This document shows positions 24,605 through 35,584 of a stretch of DNA of 64,000 bases, one piece after another. The position numbers and the translations under genes were made by a program. Source of the DNA: Calonectria ilicicola. Lineage: Eukaryota > Ascomycota > Sordariomycetes > Hypocreales > Nectriaceae. Each line of letters starts with the position of its first letter. The stretch's first letter is position 1. The stretch is taken from assembly GCA_020809705.1 (NCBI GenBank), contig CP085834.1:2542001-2606000 (forward strand). Reading direction: 5' to 3'. The notes beneath the pieces are model-generated. The model was not told the DNA's origin. It searched no databases and saw nothing but the letters and a program-made list of their open reading frames with translations.

Positions 24605-26412
24605 ATGATTGTCTCATATTTACTGACCCTCTCACTGTCGCTGGGCCTTCTTGGTCCAGCGCTTGCCTCCTACAACTGCAACGGCTACACGTGCAACTCT
24701 ATGCTGACACCTTTCTTGGATCCAAACGTTCCTGCTGGCTCAGAAAATGTTTGTATGGTTAGTCCTAATGATATAAACTCTTTCGGCATGTCGCTTTTGC
24801 TCTGGTGAGTCTCCTGATATGGACTTTTAATATCTCAACTATACTAAATAAGTTGCGTAGCCCCTGCTATTAAACTGTGATATTTCATGTGGATGTCACC
24901 TACACAGATATATATGACATTGTTAAAACCGTGGGTGCAGCGTATGATCTTACCGCACCAGAAATGACCATGACTACACAAACCATGCACTTCAATATTC
25001 CATACGCATCGATTAAAATGGGCTCTCATCTGACATTTGTTGGCAAGCAAATTAAGGAGGGCACAACCGTGACATATCCTGCCACTAGCTTCATCCAAGC
25101 GACGACAGCAGTGAACATCTTTGTTCTAGCTACTGCAACTTCGACCACTACGAACACCGTGGGAACGGTGGTTACAGATACAGTGACGGTGACTGAGTCT
25201 ACGGATGTCCCCCAGGTGGTAGAATCAACTCCATGCTTGGTATCAGTTATCACCAATACGGAAACCCAAACTGCCTCAACAACCGTTACTTCGACTCCCG
25301 ACCCTGTTTTTGTCACAAGCACAATTGAAAAGGCTGCAACTAATACAGCAACGACTACGGTTACGAGCAATATCCCCCAGAAGTCCGAAACAAGACGCTG
25401 TGTTACTTGAACACGGGTAAAGACTGCTGCTGCGGTCACCAAATCTAGCACCACTATTGTCACACCGCACCCGTCTATATCCACAAAGATTGTTAACGCA
25501 CGCTCGACCACAACAAAGTACCTGATCAAAACCATCAAGGAAACACCGGTCACGGTTACTAAGTCATCTAAGAAGACGTCAACCAAGTATGGGCCTACCA
25601 CGACCATCACGAAGTTTACAACCATCACACCGGCCCCACGCGTTAATACAAAAACGGTCGTTTCCACGTTGACAGTACATCAAGCTTGTGTCGCGCTGAA
25701 TCAGAACAAGCGTGATGCTAAGCTCAACTTTAGGCGTCAGGAGCCAATCATGACACCTGGAATCGAAGTGCCCAACTGCTACTCCCAAACCGCAACTACG
25801 ATTACATCCAGTACAACAACTATCTTTGCTTCGACCGATCTCACGACGACTGATACAAACACAATTGTGCAAACCAGCACCACCTCGGCCTTTTCAGACC
25901 CTGCTACGACTACCACGTGCAGCAACTACTATGACACAACCTCGACGACTGTCACAATCACAAACACTGCTGTTGAAACCGCTTCTGCGCCCACAAATAC
26001 TGTAACGACAGACACAACCAACTATCAAACCACCACAAGAACTCGAACATCGACTTTCACCCCTCATCCTCTCACTACCACCGTCTGCTCAGGCGTGAAG
26101 GTGACCAGCACGGTCACCCCAACCACCATTGAGACGATTACTTCTACGACTAAGCGACCTACGGTGGTAGTTTCATCTACCTGTGGCTCGATTAAGACGG
26201 TATTCAAAAGCAGCACCAAGAGAATCCCGGCCTATCCTGCCACTATTACCACAACAGCGTCTGCATCGTGCATCACCATAACCGTTCACCCTACTAAGAT
26301 AATCGAGGTTACTACCACGCTTCCCTGCAAGAGCACTACCAAGACGAAGACCATCGTTGTCCGGGAGACCAAGTATCCAAACAGCTATCCTCCTCTCTGT
26401 GAGGCTGTCTAA
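24605..26412 (+). pseudogene. Secreted Thr-rich mucin-like protein gene with two in-frame stops
   Basis: An ATG at 24605 opens a signal peptide (MIVSYLLTLSLSLGLLGPALA) and a Cys-containing start (YNCNGYTCNSM). A 56-base intron with a GTGAGT donor (24805) and a TACTAAATAAG branch region before TAG (24860) joins exon 1 to a second exon that stays in one frame to 26412. Total coding length is 1752 bases, an exact multiple of three. Two nonsense codons interrupt it: TAA at 24871-24873 and TGA at 25408-25410. Both differ by one C-to-T change from a sense codon (CAA, CGA). Most of the product would be Thr/Val/Ser repeats (TTTVTST-type) like heavily O-glycosylated wall or surface proteins, with Lys-rich patches. 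The open frame is otherwise intact over about 1.5 kb, so inactivation looks recent. Confidence 0.75.
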
Positions 26413-26767
26413 ACTCAACGTCACAGTGACTGGCAGAAACGGCGAATCGAAATTCTTTGCTTCTTTCGATAATTTTATAGATCAGATAACTACTTTTATT
26501 GCATATAATTTTTATTTCAAAGGTTATGGCAAGTTCAGTGAGACAAACGAATAGAAAATCTAATTATTAGGACTATTCAGCCGACCTAAACTAGGTCACG
26601 CTTCTATTGTAGTAAATCAAGAATTTAATCAACACCCACTGGTGTTTCCTTCTATTTTTGTTTTCCTTTCATTTTCATTTTATCCTATTAAAGCATTCCC
26701 ATAAAAAATTCGAATAGTTAGTAACATTTGCATTAAACCCCCCAACTGCCTCTACCTTAGATCGTGG
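26413..26767. other. Intergenic, A+T-rich
   Basis: This 355-base segment between convergent genes is A+T-rich near 26640-26720. No feature was recognised. Confidence 0.5.
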
Positions 26768-27277
26768 TCATCGGGTTATTCTGTGGCGTGACTTTTGCGA
26801 TTTTTGCATCATGGGCGCGATCTCCAGCTCAATCATGAACGACTCGCTCAAGAACTCGTATTCTTTGTGAATATCCAAGATTCTCTGAGAAAAACGACGT
26901 TTGAGAAATCGAAACATGGGTTCATCATGCTTGAGTATCTCATGACTCAGTTTTCCCTCAGGTGTTCTTAAGATAAATTCCAGTCCATGGTACTCCACCT
27001 CAATTGGTATCACCTCAAGCAATCGAGATAGAGATGAAAAATCCGTCTTCTCTGGAGTCCATATTTTGTTCAGGAAGGGACGCACAAACACACTGCATAT
27101 GAGATTTTCTTGAAGGATCTGTGGAGGTGACGGAGGCCTCGAGATAAATCTTTGTGCTGCTTGGTAAGAAATAGGTTTACGCGATGGACCGGCTTCATCC
27201 ACATCAATTTCAAGCTCACGGTCAATAGTGAGGCCATTACCTGGTATTATGATTCGCGGATCATCAGGATCAGAAAC
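26768..27277 (-). CDS. Hypothetical protein fragment next to the Helitron
   Basis: An open frame of 170 codons reads from an apparent splice acceptor (TTATAG at 27283-27278) to a stop at 26768. It begins VSDPDDPRIIIPGNG and continues with DEAGPSRKPISYQAAQRF, then an amphipathic region ending in a basic tail (KSQKSRHRITR). No start codon fits, since only a GTG precedes DEAGPSRKP, so the 5' part is missing. The likely Helitron edge lies only about 50 bases upstream on this strand (27329). It may be the 3' half of a gene whose 5' half is the minus-strand gene at 33.66-34.88 kb on the other side of the Helitron. Family and function are unknown. Confidence 0.45.
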   Translation of the reverse strand, partial: VSDPDDPRIIIPGNGLTIDRELEIDVDEAGPSRKPISYQAAQRFISRPPSPPQILQENLICSVFVRPFLNKIWTPEKTDFSSLSRLLEVIPIEVEYHGLEFILRTPEGKLSHEILKHDEPMFRFLKRRFSQRILDIHKEYEFLSESFMIELEIAPMMQKSQKSRHRITR

Positions 27278-27651
27278 CTATAATCCAGATAACGGGAATG
27301 CCATCATCAGTTGTTTTATCACGTGCCATCTATACAGTTCTAACATCTAGCTTAAGATTGGAACTTTATACTTTGATCCTATTTGTTACGTGGGCATTGC
27401 GTCAGGCATGACTAAAACATGACCAATAATTACATCTCTGCTAGCATATAATATTGCGACAGCGACATTCTCATTTTGTTCTAATACGTAAGAAGGATGG
27501 TTTATTGTGTTGTTTATTTATATGATCTAACCCTAATAAAGCAAGGCCAAACTATATAGAGTTGGCTGGTATCAAGCGGGGTTCCCTACCCATCCTGCTC
27601 TCTCAGCTTCCCCCCAAATGTGCGCACTGGGCTCATTTTTCATTCAAATAA

Positions 27652-30600
27652 ATTTGGACAAGGAGAAATATACCAGACACCTCTCAAGTCTGTACTAGGT
27701 ATGGAAAGCCTTGGGTATCAGGTCTATCTAGGACATTTCGTACATGCCCACAATGTCAAGAGCTGGATAAGATTCGTTCTGAGAGGAGGAAGCATAAGTT
27801 CAGTGCACTGCAGAATAATGATAGAATGCAGCGTTATACTTCATACTATAGGCCCTAGAGCTCGACGCTCTTTCGTACATGCGATGCTTGCCATCAGAAT
27901 ACTGCCAGAGCGAAAAAAAGACAACGCGATTCGGGATTGGTTCATATATCAGCACCACGCGCTAGTGGAAGTGCTGTTTGTTCAAACTGCCATAGACCCT
28001 GGCATTCGGATTTATATATAATGTGCGATGAATGCCGCCACAATATCGCTTTACGTCGTGCTGGCCAGGCTATCGCATCTCCTATGACCAACTCTATTAA
28101 TACACATATCAATAGATCCGACCAAAACAGCCAACCACAAATTACTTCAGTCACTACCGAGACCAGGTCCTCCAATGGTTCTCTTACGCCTCTTCCCGAA
28201 TTATTAGCAACAACAACGAGAACAAATATTGCCAGAAGAACTCGACCTGGCAGAATGTGGTGGGAACGCGTGTCCTGTCTCAGAATACGGCAATTTAATC
28301 AAAGCTGGACTCGACAGTGCAACTTTTGCTCGATATCACTCCTCTCAACAGAAAAGTCAGGATGGTGTTGTACGAATGGAAAAAGAATAGCCCCAGGACT
28401 GCCGCCGTATCCGGCATATTTTCAACAATGGCTGGACAACACAGATTTGCCATTATCATCGCTAAGTCGGCGACTTAATAGCCTCTTTGCATTTTCGCTT
28501 ATAGGATCATCCGAGACCTTTATTCATCCACCTCCACCAGCTGATGTCGTCGTCTCTGGTCGAGTGTACCATCGGCTGCCTAATCTTTCCACAGGAGATC
28601 ATAACATGCAATGGTTTTTATACAATGAGTCCGCACAATCGCGAGCTGCAAGAGATAAGCAGGTGCCCTCAACTGCTGTAGATAATGTTCGCAATTTACT
28701 AGAGAGAGTCAGCCCATATGTGCACACTATCCGTCATGCTATGTCGACCGTTGATCCCGAGGCTACACCAATAGCAGTAGAACTAAGAGATTTTCCTGCC
28801 AACAGAGAAGTAGCTGCAATTATCAATATACAAAATCTAAGCAGGGTCAACCCCCGAAAGGTCCTTTATTTTACCCACGATGGACAGTGTCAGTTTATAC
28901 ATATTCTTTCCAAACATTATGAACCTCTACAGTATCCCTTATTATTCCCGACTGGTATTCCAGGTTGGGGATTATCTGAATCTTCCCGTTCTACCTCCGA
29001 TGAAGTTGATGATCGGTACCGTTTGACGCAACAACAATGGTATCGCAGCCTGCTTCTTAGTGAGCCGCATTTTAATTATTTTAGCCGGCTTACCTACGAA
29101 TATTTAGTCGACATGTTTTCCAGGATTGAAGATGCCAGACTGCACTATTTGAGGTACGGTCAAACACTCCAAACATCTGGCCTAGACCCAGTAGCAAATC
29201 GCATATCAGTAGATTGGATGCGAAATAGGCTACCATCTCACTTTATAGATTCCCGGGCATGGGCCTCTGATCAAGTAGCTGATGCCTTAGCTCTGGCTCG
29301 AAAGTTCGGCAAGCCGAGCTTTTTTATTACAATGACCACAAATCCCAATTGGCCTGAAATACATTACTGTATGAAATCAGGCCAAGTCTTTACTGATATT
29401 CCAGTAATTGTTTGCCGAGTATTCAATCTCAGAATGAAGTATTTAAGGAACTTCATTAAAAATCACTTTGGAACTATTTTATATTTCATCAATGTAGTTG
29501 AATTCCAAAAACGAGATTTACCACATTACCATATACTAATTAAAGTCAGAACTCCAGCTATCCTCTTAACCAGTAAAACATTTATCTAAAGCAATAACCT
29601 TTATTACAGGTATCACCAGAACCTACTTTAGAAGCTCTTGACAAAATTATCTCTACTGAGCTACCACAATTACCTACAGATGCAGAATTACGTGCTGCGG
29701 TTCTTCGATCCAATATACACAATAAAACGCATCTATCTAGAAGAAATGCCTATTACAATAAAGATAGACATTGTAGGTTTGGATTTCCTCAACCTATATC
29801 GGATAGGACAACCATGGATTCGCAAGGTCGAGTGCATTTTCGACGCCGGGAGGCAGAGGATGCATGGGTCGTACCATATATGCCTTCCCTGTTGCTATAC
29901 ATGGACTCGCATATACATATTGATGTTTGTCTCTCTGCTCATGTCTTTATGTATTTGTTTAAATATTTGTTCAAGGGACAGAATCGAACTGGGTTCCACC
30001 TTGAAGGCGAATCTGCTCCTGATATCCCAGATGAATACCATGATTATATCACAGCAAGATATCTATCGTCATCTGAAGCGGCATGGCGAATATTGTCATT
30101 CAATATCGCCTCCAAGGAGCCTCCAGTCCAAGGTCTGCCAATACATCTGGAAAATCAGCAATTTGGCCAATTAATCCAATCTTCCAACCAATCATTTATA
30201 TCTGAGTTGCTCTAGTATTTCCGGAGACCACCACATCATCCTTTTATTAATCTTACATATCCAGAGTTTTACAACAAGTATTATTATATTACCTTACCAC
30301 TTAATCGTCTATTAAAGCAACATCAATAGTTTATTACAAACACTCAGACAAGAGAGGGTGTAAAACAGAGAGTCCTAACACAACGGCAGAAGGGAAACTC
30401 AGTAACACGCATACACACTGTACACCCACGTGTCGGAGAATTATTTTATCTTCGTTTATTACTCCAAAACCGACCAGCCTTTACATTCTCTAAACTAAGA
30501 TTAGTTAAAGAAGTACAATATCACACATACCAGGAAGCTGCTATAGCAATAAGGCTTTTCCAAAATATATCTGAAGCTAAATATGCTATGGAAGAGGCCG

Positions 30601-32355
30601 TTGCATATTTTAGCCGACCCTCGCAACTTCGCTTTTTATTTGCTTATTTATTATTAGACTTCCCCTCACCAACAGTCGAATTATGGGAACAATTCCATTC
30701 TACAATATCTGCCGATTTTAATCTACATTATGGAACACGCGAGGCACAATCACATACACTACAATCAATATCACGAATCTTACGATCCAATGGCGCCACC
30801 CTGAGACAATACGGTCTCCCAGAACCAGAATATATTGAACGCGAAGTCAACATTGAGTTAGATGCCTTTGCACCACAACAAGAAAGGCTATTAGCACGCA
30901 GCCATCGATCTTATAAGGCTTTTAATATTGATCAATATTATGTATTTAACACAATATATCATGCTATTCCTAATGGCGGATGTTTCTTTCTTGATGGAAA
31001 GGCTAGGAGGGGCAAAACATTTCTGGTACAATCCTTATACGATCGAATTCGTGGTGAAGGTAAGGTAGTGTGTATCACAGGTTCGACAGCCCTGAGCGTT
31101 ACTCTCTATGAACGCGGTCGTACGGCTCATTCTATGTTTGGAATTCCCGTACGCGAAAATTCGACTGAATTAGTTTCATCCATCCGGTTAACATCACCTC
31201 GGGCCGAGTTGCTACGCCACGCGAGTTTTATATTATGGGAGGAATTTCCTATGGCCAACAAAGCTGCCATTGAATGTGCTGATGAACTACTGCGCAGTAT
31301 TACCAATGACAATCGCCCATTCGGGAACAAGACATTTATTGGTATAGGTGACTTTCGACAAGTGGCTCCTGTTACACCAGCCACAACGGCACCTGCTGCT
31401 ATATTTGACAGTTCGATCCGTTCATCCTCCCTATAGCAACACTTTAAGATTCTACGTCTCACTACGCCGATAAGAACAGCATCCGATCCGCTATACTCGG
31501 ACTGGCTCGATAAAGTAGGTAACAGTATACCACCATATAATGTTAAAGTACCCTTGGATCATCTAGACGAAGTAGATTCGCTCCAAGAGGCTGTGGACTT
31601 TCTGTTCCCCGATGAAACCACCATGAACCCATCACAATCTGTCCTTCGGTCTTTCTTAAGTCCGTTCAATATGCAGGTAGATGAGTTCAACAGCCTGATG
31701 TTGAGGCAATTACCCGGCAACAAAGGTCGATATCATTCATGTATTCCTAAACAGTCCCATCTTGCTGATATCTTGGTCTTTTCTAGGAACATTTCTTAGT
31801 ACAAATTGTATTAAGGAAATGGATGAGCCTGATCAAAGAATACCTGCTGGTATTATTTCCGACTACCTAGCCTTGCTGGAAGAACCAGGTGTTCCTCCTC
31901 ACGAACTTCATCTCAAGGAAGGAGCAGTTTGTGCCTTGATGAGAAATCTATTTATTGACAAAGGGTTGGTAAAAAATGCCCGAGTCCGAATTCTGCATCT
32001 TGGTCGTCGTATTATCTATATCCAAGTGCTACACACTGCCACGACCAATCATGAAGATATTGAATTCTGTCTCCCATGCATTAGCTTTGATTTTCAACTA
32101 AGAATGACAAATTGGACTGTCTAATGGCGATAGTTTCCTCTACGTCTAGCATATGCAACAACGTTCAATAGCTGCCAAGGCCTTACACTAGATCGAGTTG
32201 TTCTGGATCTTCGAACCCCGGTATTTGCGTATGGTCAACTATATACCAGTCTCTCACAGGTGCAGCAACGCTCAGACCTCCGAATCCTTTTGGCCCGGGA
32301 CAATGAGGAAAAGAAAACCACAAATATTATATTCCATAAACTGCTTTTAGATTAG
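27652..32355 (+). pseudogene. Helitron Rep-helicase (RepHel), degenerate
   Basis: Pieces in different frames follow the RepHel order. N-terminal Cys-rich segments (RTCPQCQELDK, RTCDACHQNTARAKKRQ, CSNCHRPWHSD) are interrupted by TAG at 27856-27858. The Helitron_like_N region (YRLTQQQWYRSLL, DMFSRIEDARLHYLRYGQ) precedes the Rep core: EFQKRDLPHYHILIKV carries the HUH pair, and YLFKYLFKG near 29950-29980 the two catalytic Tyr. The Pif1-like helicase follows (Walker A FLDGKARRGKTFLV near 30990-31025, where a second Gly is replaced by Arg; IGDFRQVAP near 31345) and ends with a LYTSLSQVQQRSDLRILL-type C-terminal motif, stopping at 32353-32355. Frameshifts or stops occur near 29570-29600, 30212, 30330, 31433 and 31797. 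The intact enzyme would nick and unwind DNA for rolling-circle transposition. Confidence 0.88.
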
Positions 32356-32593
32356 CAGACTAGCTGGATTGGAAATAGTATAATAATAATTTAAGCTTCC
32401 TTAGTTTAACCCTCTAAAAATAATAGCGTGATAATATAAACCATCACATCTAATACACATCATCATTAGATCATAGATATGTAGCCATTTAGCTAAATAC
32501 CAATATCACATAACTAACTGGCCCTTACTTTAATTCTTTTGTTTATATGTCTTTTTTTTCTTTTTTAATTATACTATAATCATAAAAGATAAG
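32356..32593. other. Internal Helitron spacer
   Basis: A+T-rich spacer between the RepHel and OB-fold reading frames; no separate feature was recognised. Confidence 0.4.
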
Positions 32594-33563
32594 ATAACTT
32601 TACCTCTACCAAAACTTACAAACATAATCTATATCCAGGATTTTATTAATAATATTTTACTAGATAGCTCCCGACCTAACGCTCCAAATTACGTGGAGAT
32701 TCACTCAAATATTAATATCTTTCCAGAAGATGAATTCTATGATCTTGATGTGATTGTGGAACCTATTCATACCTGTATATGAGCATATCTCAAAGCAATA
32801 GATCGATCTCTATATATGATAAATGCATTTTTTTATGCTAATAGGCGATTCATAACTAGCCTAACCCCAGAAGGAAACCTTGAAATTATTGTCCATGCAT
32901 TGAGTATAGAAAGGTATACATTGAAGACTAATAACTAGACAATGATAAAGTATTAATATCAAAAAAAGGCACCCTAGCAATGTTTCAGATTTTATAAAAT
33001 ACCGAGAGAATCTTCTAGAACAATGGTGTCCAATGGTTATGATGCTTGGCTTTGTTGGTGAACGGTTTACAATACCAGCAGAGAACCATACACTTCATAA
33101 CTTTGAGCTAATTAGCTCTATTTATGATCCTGCGAAGGGAGAAGCGACCGAATTTACAGTGTTATGCTTTTTCGGGCAAGGGAGGAGATGGGAAAACATG
33201 ATTGTTCCTAGCACTGGTTCGTTTGTGAGTATTACAGCTAAAGTAGTAGGTCACACTTCAACGAATCGACTAGCCGTTCGCATCTTGGATTTGACCTACC
33301 TCCCGAAAACTCCATCCCAAAACGGACCTGTCTCACCGCAAACTACGACTAAAAAAAGGCAAGACCGCTGGGGTGGTCGAGTTCAATCGAGTCCAACTAG
33401 ACAGTCCAACTCGACACGCTCATTACAATCAAGCCAAAGTCATACAGAAGGAGAATTTGGTGACACACCACCAACACAAGATGTTAATGATGATGCACCA
33501 AACCCTCTCTTTGCTCCACCCCATAAACTCCGAAAAAAACGGCGCCAGAGCTACGCTGAATAG
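32594..33563 (+). pseudogene. OB-fold (RPA-like) companion ORF of the Helitron, degenerate
   Basis: The first part (32594 to about 32930) reads ITLPLPKLTNIIYIQDF and NAPNYVEIHSNINIFPEDEFYDLDV and contains a TGA near 32780. After a frameshift near 32935-32965 the frame stays open to 33563. This part includes RHPSNVSDFIKYRENLLEQWCP, LGFVGERF, FTVLCFFGQGRRWENM and SFVSITAKVVGHTSTNRLAVRILDLTYLP. The last stretch has the look of an OB-fold strand pattern, with a Ser/Gln/Arg-rich tail (RKKRRQSYAE) after it. It sits inside the proposed element ends and on the same strand as RepHel. Helitrons of plants and some animals carry RPA-like single-strand-binding proteins; assignment of this ORF to that role is an inference from fold pattern and position. 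Confidence 0.55.
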
Positions 33564-33634
33564 GGTACAAGCATGTAATTTACTATTATATAACAGAATG
33601 GAAACTATTTTTTTTTTTTCAAATGATATCCAGG

Positions 33635-33645
33635 GCGCGGAGCGC
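33635..33645 (+). repeat. Candidate Helitron 3' terminal hairpin
   Basis: GCGC-GGA-GCGC forms a four-base-pair stem with a three-base loop. It is the only G+C-rich palindrome between the OB-fold ORF and the next gene and lies twelve bases before the proposed 3' end. Confidence 0.4.
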
Positions 33646-33657
33646 AGTATTTTCTCG

Positions 33658-34883
33658 TAATAACGTGATTTAGGCCGATGGTAATCCATAGAATTGCTTT
33701 GTAAATCATCGGCCTTATTTCCCATTGATGACTCGGCGAATGGCGATGCACGATCACTAGATGCCTGCGATTCAGCACTCTGACTTGATCCCACATTCGG
33801 GTCCGATGAATTGATCGAAGGAAATTTCAGTGATTGAGCATGATCCGCATTGTTTGGAACTCGTTCCCTGCGGCTAGTGCTTGGTCTGGAAGGTTTCTGT
33901 CTCGCCACTTGTTTACCTTTCCGGCGTTTTCTCATTACCTGTTCATCAAGTTCAATTCGTGATAGCCGTCTACGTCTGTTTGGACTCTGGAGGGAGTTAG
34001 CTTTTCAAATTTGATCTAATAAAATAAAATAGCACATACAGTTTGGGCAAGCTCATCTGAGCGCGCATAGTAATCATCAACCACATCCTCAACGAATGGC
34101 TGAAGGGAACGAAGGGTACGAAACCTGTAGGTTTTTGTTGGGGAAGACGGGTTCCTAATTTGAAGATCGGCATTAGTGAGGCCAGACTATGAGAATGCGG
34201 TGACTCACGGAACTTGCACTCCATGAACAGAACTGTGTTGTGAGCCTTGGAGATGCGATTCTTGATTGGCGCCAACCTCCTCCCTGGGAACCCCCTGGAA
34301 TGTAGCCTCGGAAGTAGGGGTTTCATTTGATGGGCTGTAGCCAGCGTTTTGATCCAGGCTTGATTCCTCTTGGATTTCGAATAAACAGTTGCGTCTATGT
34401 AAATCCCAGTTCAAGAGAAGAAATAACTGGAAGACTTTGTTTTCAATTCTATAGAATATAATGTTAGACTGAATTTGAGTATATCCTGAATCCAATACCA
34501 GCATACTTCATCTTGTTTTTCGAATATTTGGGTATGCGCTTTGGACGCCCGGTTGAATCATCTGGCCAGTACAGTCTACCTCTGCCTTCATTATTAAGAA
34601 AACTCTGGGTAATCTCACTCAAGGTATCGAGATGCTGCTGAGTTTTTGGGTCCAGCTTCTCAGTCGCAGACGTCCCATTTGAAGATATGAAGGCTGAAAG
34701 GTATGCGTTTAGGTCTCCGTAGAAATTAGTGTGACGAGGCTCTTTTGACTCGGGATAACCGAGCTCCTGGTAAAGTGTTGATATATCCGGTAGCGGTGGA
34801 TCATTTTGCCAGAAGGATGGGAGCGAGGAAGTAAGCTTCTTGGGTCGGCCGCGGGGTCGTGAGACACCAGATGCGGATGCCAT
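33658..34883 (-). CDS. AT-hook hypothetical protein, 3' end cut by the Helitron
   Basis: Exons 34883-34507, 34448-34209, 34154-34040 and 33986 onward keep one frame with introns of 53-58 bases. The start at 34883 gives MASASGVSRPRGRPKKLT with a consensus AT-hook core (RPRGRPKK), so the protein probably binds A+T-rich DNA minor grooves. Later parts include NKVFQLFLLLNWDLHRR, TYRFRTLRSLQPFVEDVVDDYYARSDELAQ and a basic stretch (NRRRRLSRIELDEQVMRKRRKGK), then a Ser-rich region. The open frame formally continues to 33429, but the last 75 or so codons run antisense through the Helitron 3' end and OB-fold ORF and are not host-like, so the natural C-terminus is missing. The minus-strand fragment at 26768-27277 may supply it. 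Function is otherwise unknown. Confidence 0.6.
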
Positions 34884-35584
34884 AGAGATTCAACGGACTA
34901 TGCCTGCACGGGTGGATCCAAGGAAGAAGAAATGTGCAAATAACTTTTATGAGGAATACATTTCAGGGATTGTCCATGTTATGAAATAGCCATGGAAACT
35001 TAGTGGAAGCTACTAGAGCTCTGTTGCCTATCGTGCTTTGACCCGCCATGTGACTCAAAAGGTTTTCAGCTTCTGCAACAAGAAACAGGGGAAACTGCAA
35101 GGGGCATCTAAAGTAGAAAAATGGACTATTTATATGATGAAAAATTGGCCAATCTGAGTGACAGATATGGAAACGCGACCTGACGGCTATTTCCGAGTGT
35201 GCAATCAACCAGGTACTGCAATTGGATTAGCGTGTTTCAGACCGCGTTTGTTGGCTGTTGGTTGCAGCATATGAGTTCAAGTTTGGCCACTCACAAGAAA
35301 GCGTCGGAGAGGCCGCCAGCGGCACAGTTGTTTTTGGGGGCCAAGCACAAGGTAGAATTTTTCAAGCCTGTAATTATGGAAGGCAATGGAAGGAGGTGGT
35401 CTGTTACATGAATTTTTTTAATTTCGGATCGGCTTGTTTGCTGAAATAGGAGCCGAAACTATCACATTTAACAATGACTGAAACCAAACTCAGTCGAAGC
35501 AACCGTCAATTCTTCAATTGTTATCCAACACAATGCGAAACCAAGGTGCAACAGCGAATCTCCCCTCGGTAAAGGGACAGTGTT
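34884..35584. other. Intergenic, 0.7 kb
   Basis: Between the start of the AT-hook gene and the stop of the NACHT gene (both minus). It should hold the promoter of the former and the 3' untranslated region of the latter; no sites were recognised. Confidence 0.45.

Larger units (their letters stand above)
27329..33657 (+). mobile_element. Decayed autonomous Helitron, about 6.3 kb
   Basis: The element is recognised from a Helitron Rep-helicase gene on the plus strand (see separate entry). Proposed ends: the 5' end starts TCTATACAG at 27329 directly after an A, and the 3' end has a short hairpin (GCGC-GGA-GCGC, 33635-33645) twelve bases before CTCG at 33657, followed by T. This fits the Helitron rules of 5'-TC, a hairpin 10-12 bases from the 3' end, and insertion between A and T without target duplication. 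The terminal tetranucleotide is CTCG rather than the usual CTRR, so the ends are tentative. Multiple stops and frameshifts show it can no longer move by itself. Confidence 0.6.

Noticed and set aside
25026..25667. 213-codon minus-strand frame rich in Val
   Set aside because: Antisense of Thr codons (ACN read as NGT/GTN) in the mucin-like gene.
27620..28021. 133-codon plus-strand frame at the Helitron start
   Set aside because: Shadow of the RepHel N-terminal frame, which has the Cys-rich segments.
33429..33657. C-terminal extension of the AT-hook protein frame
   Set aside because: It runs antisense through the Helitron 3' end and OB-fold ORF, so it is not native sequence.
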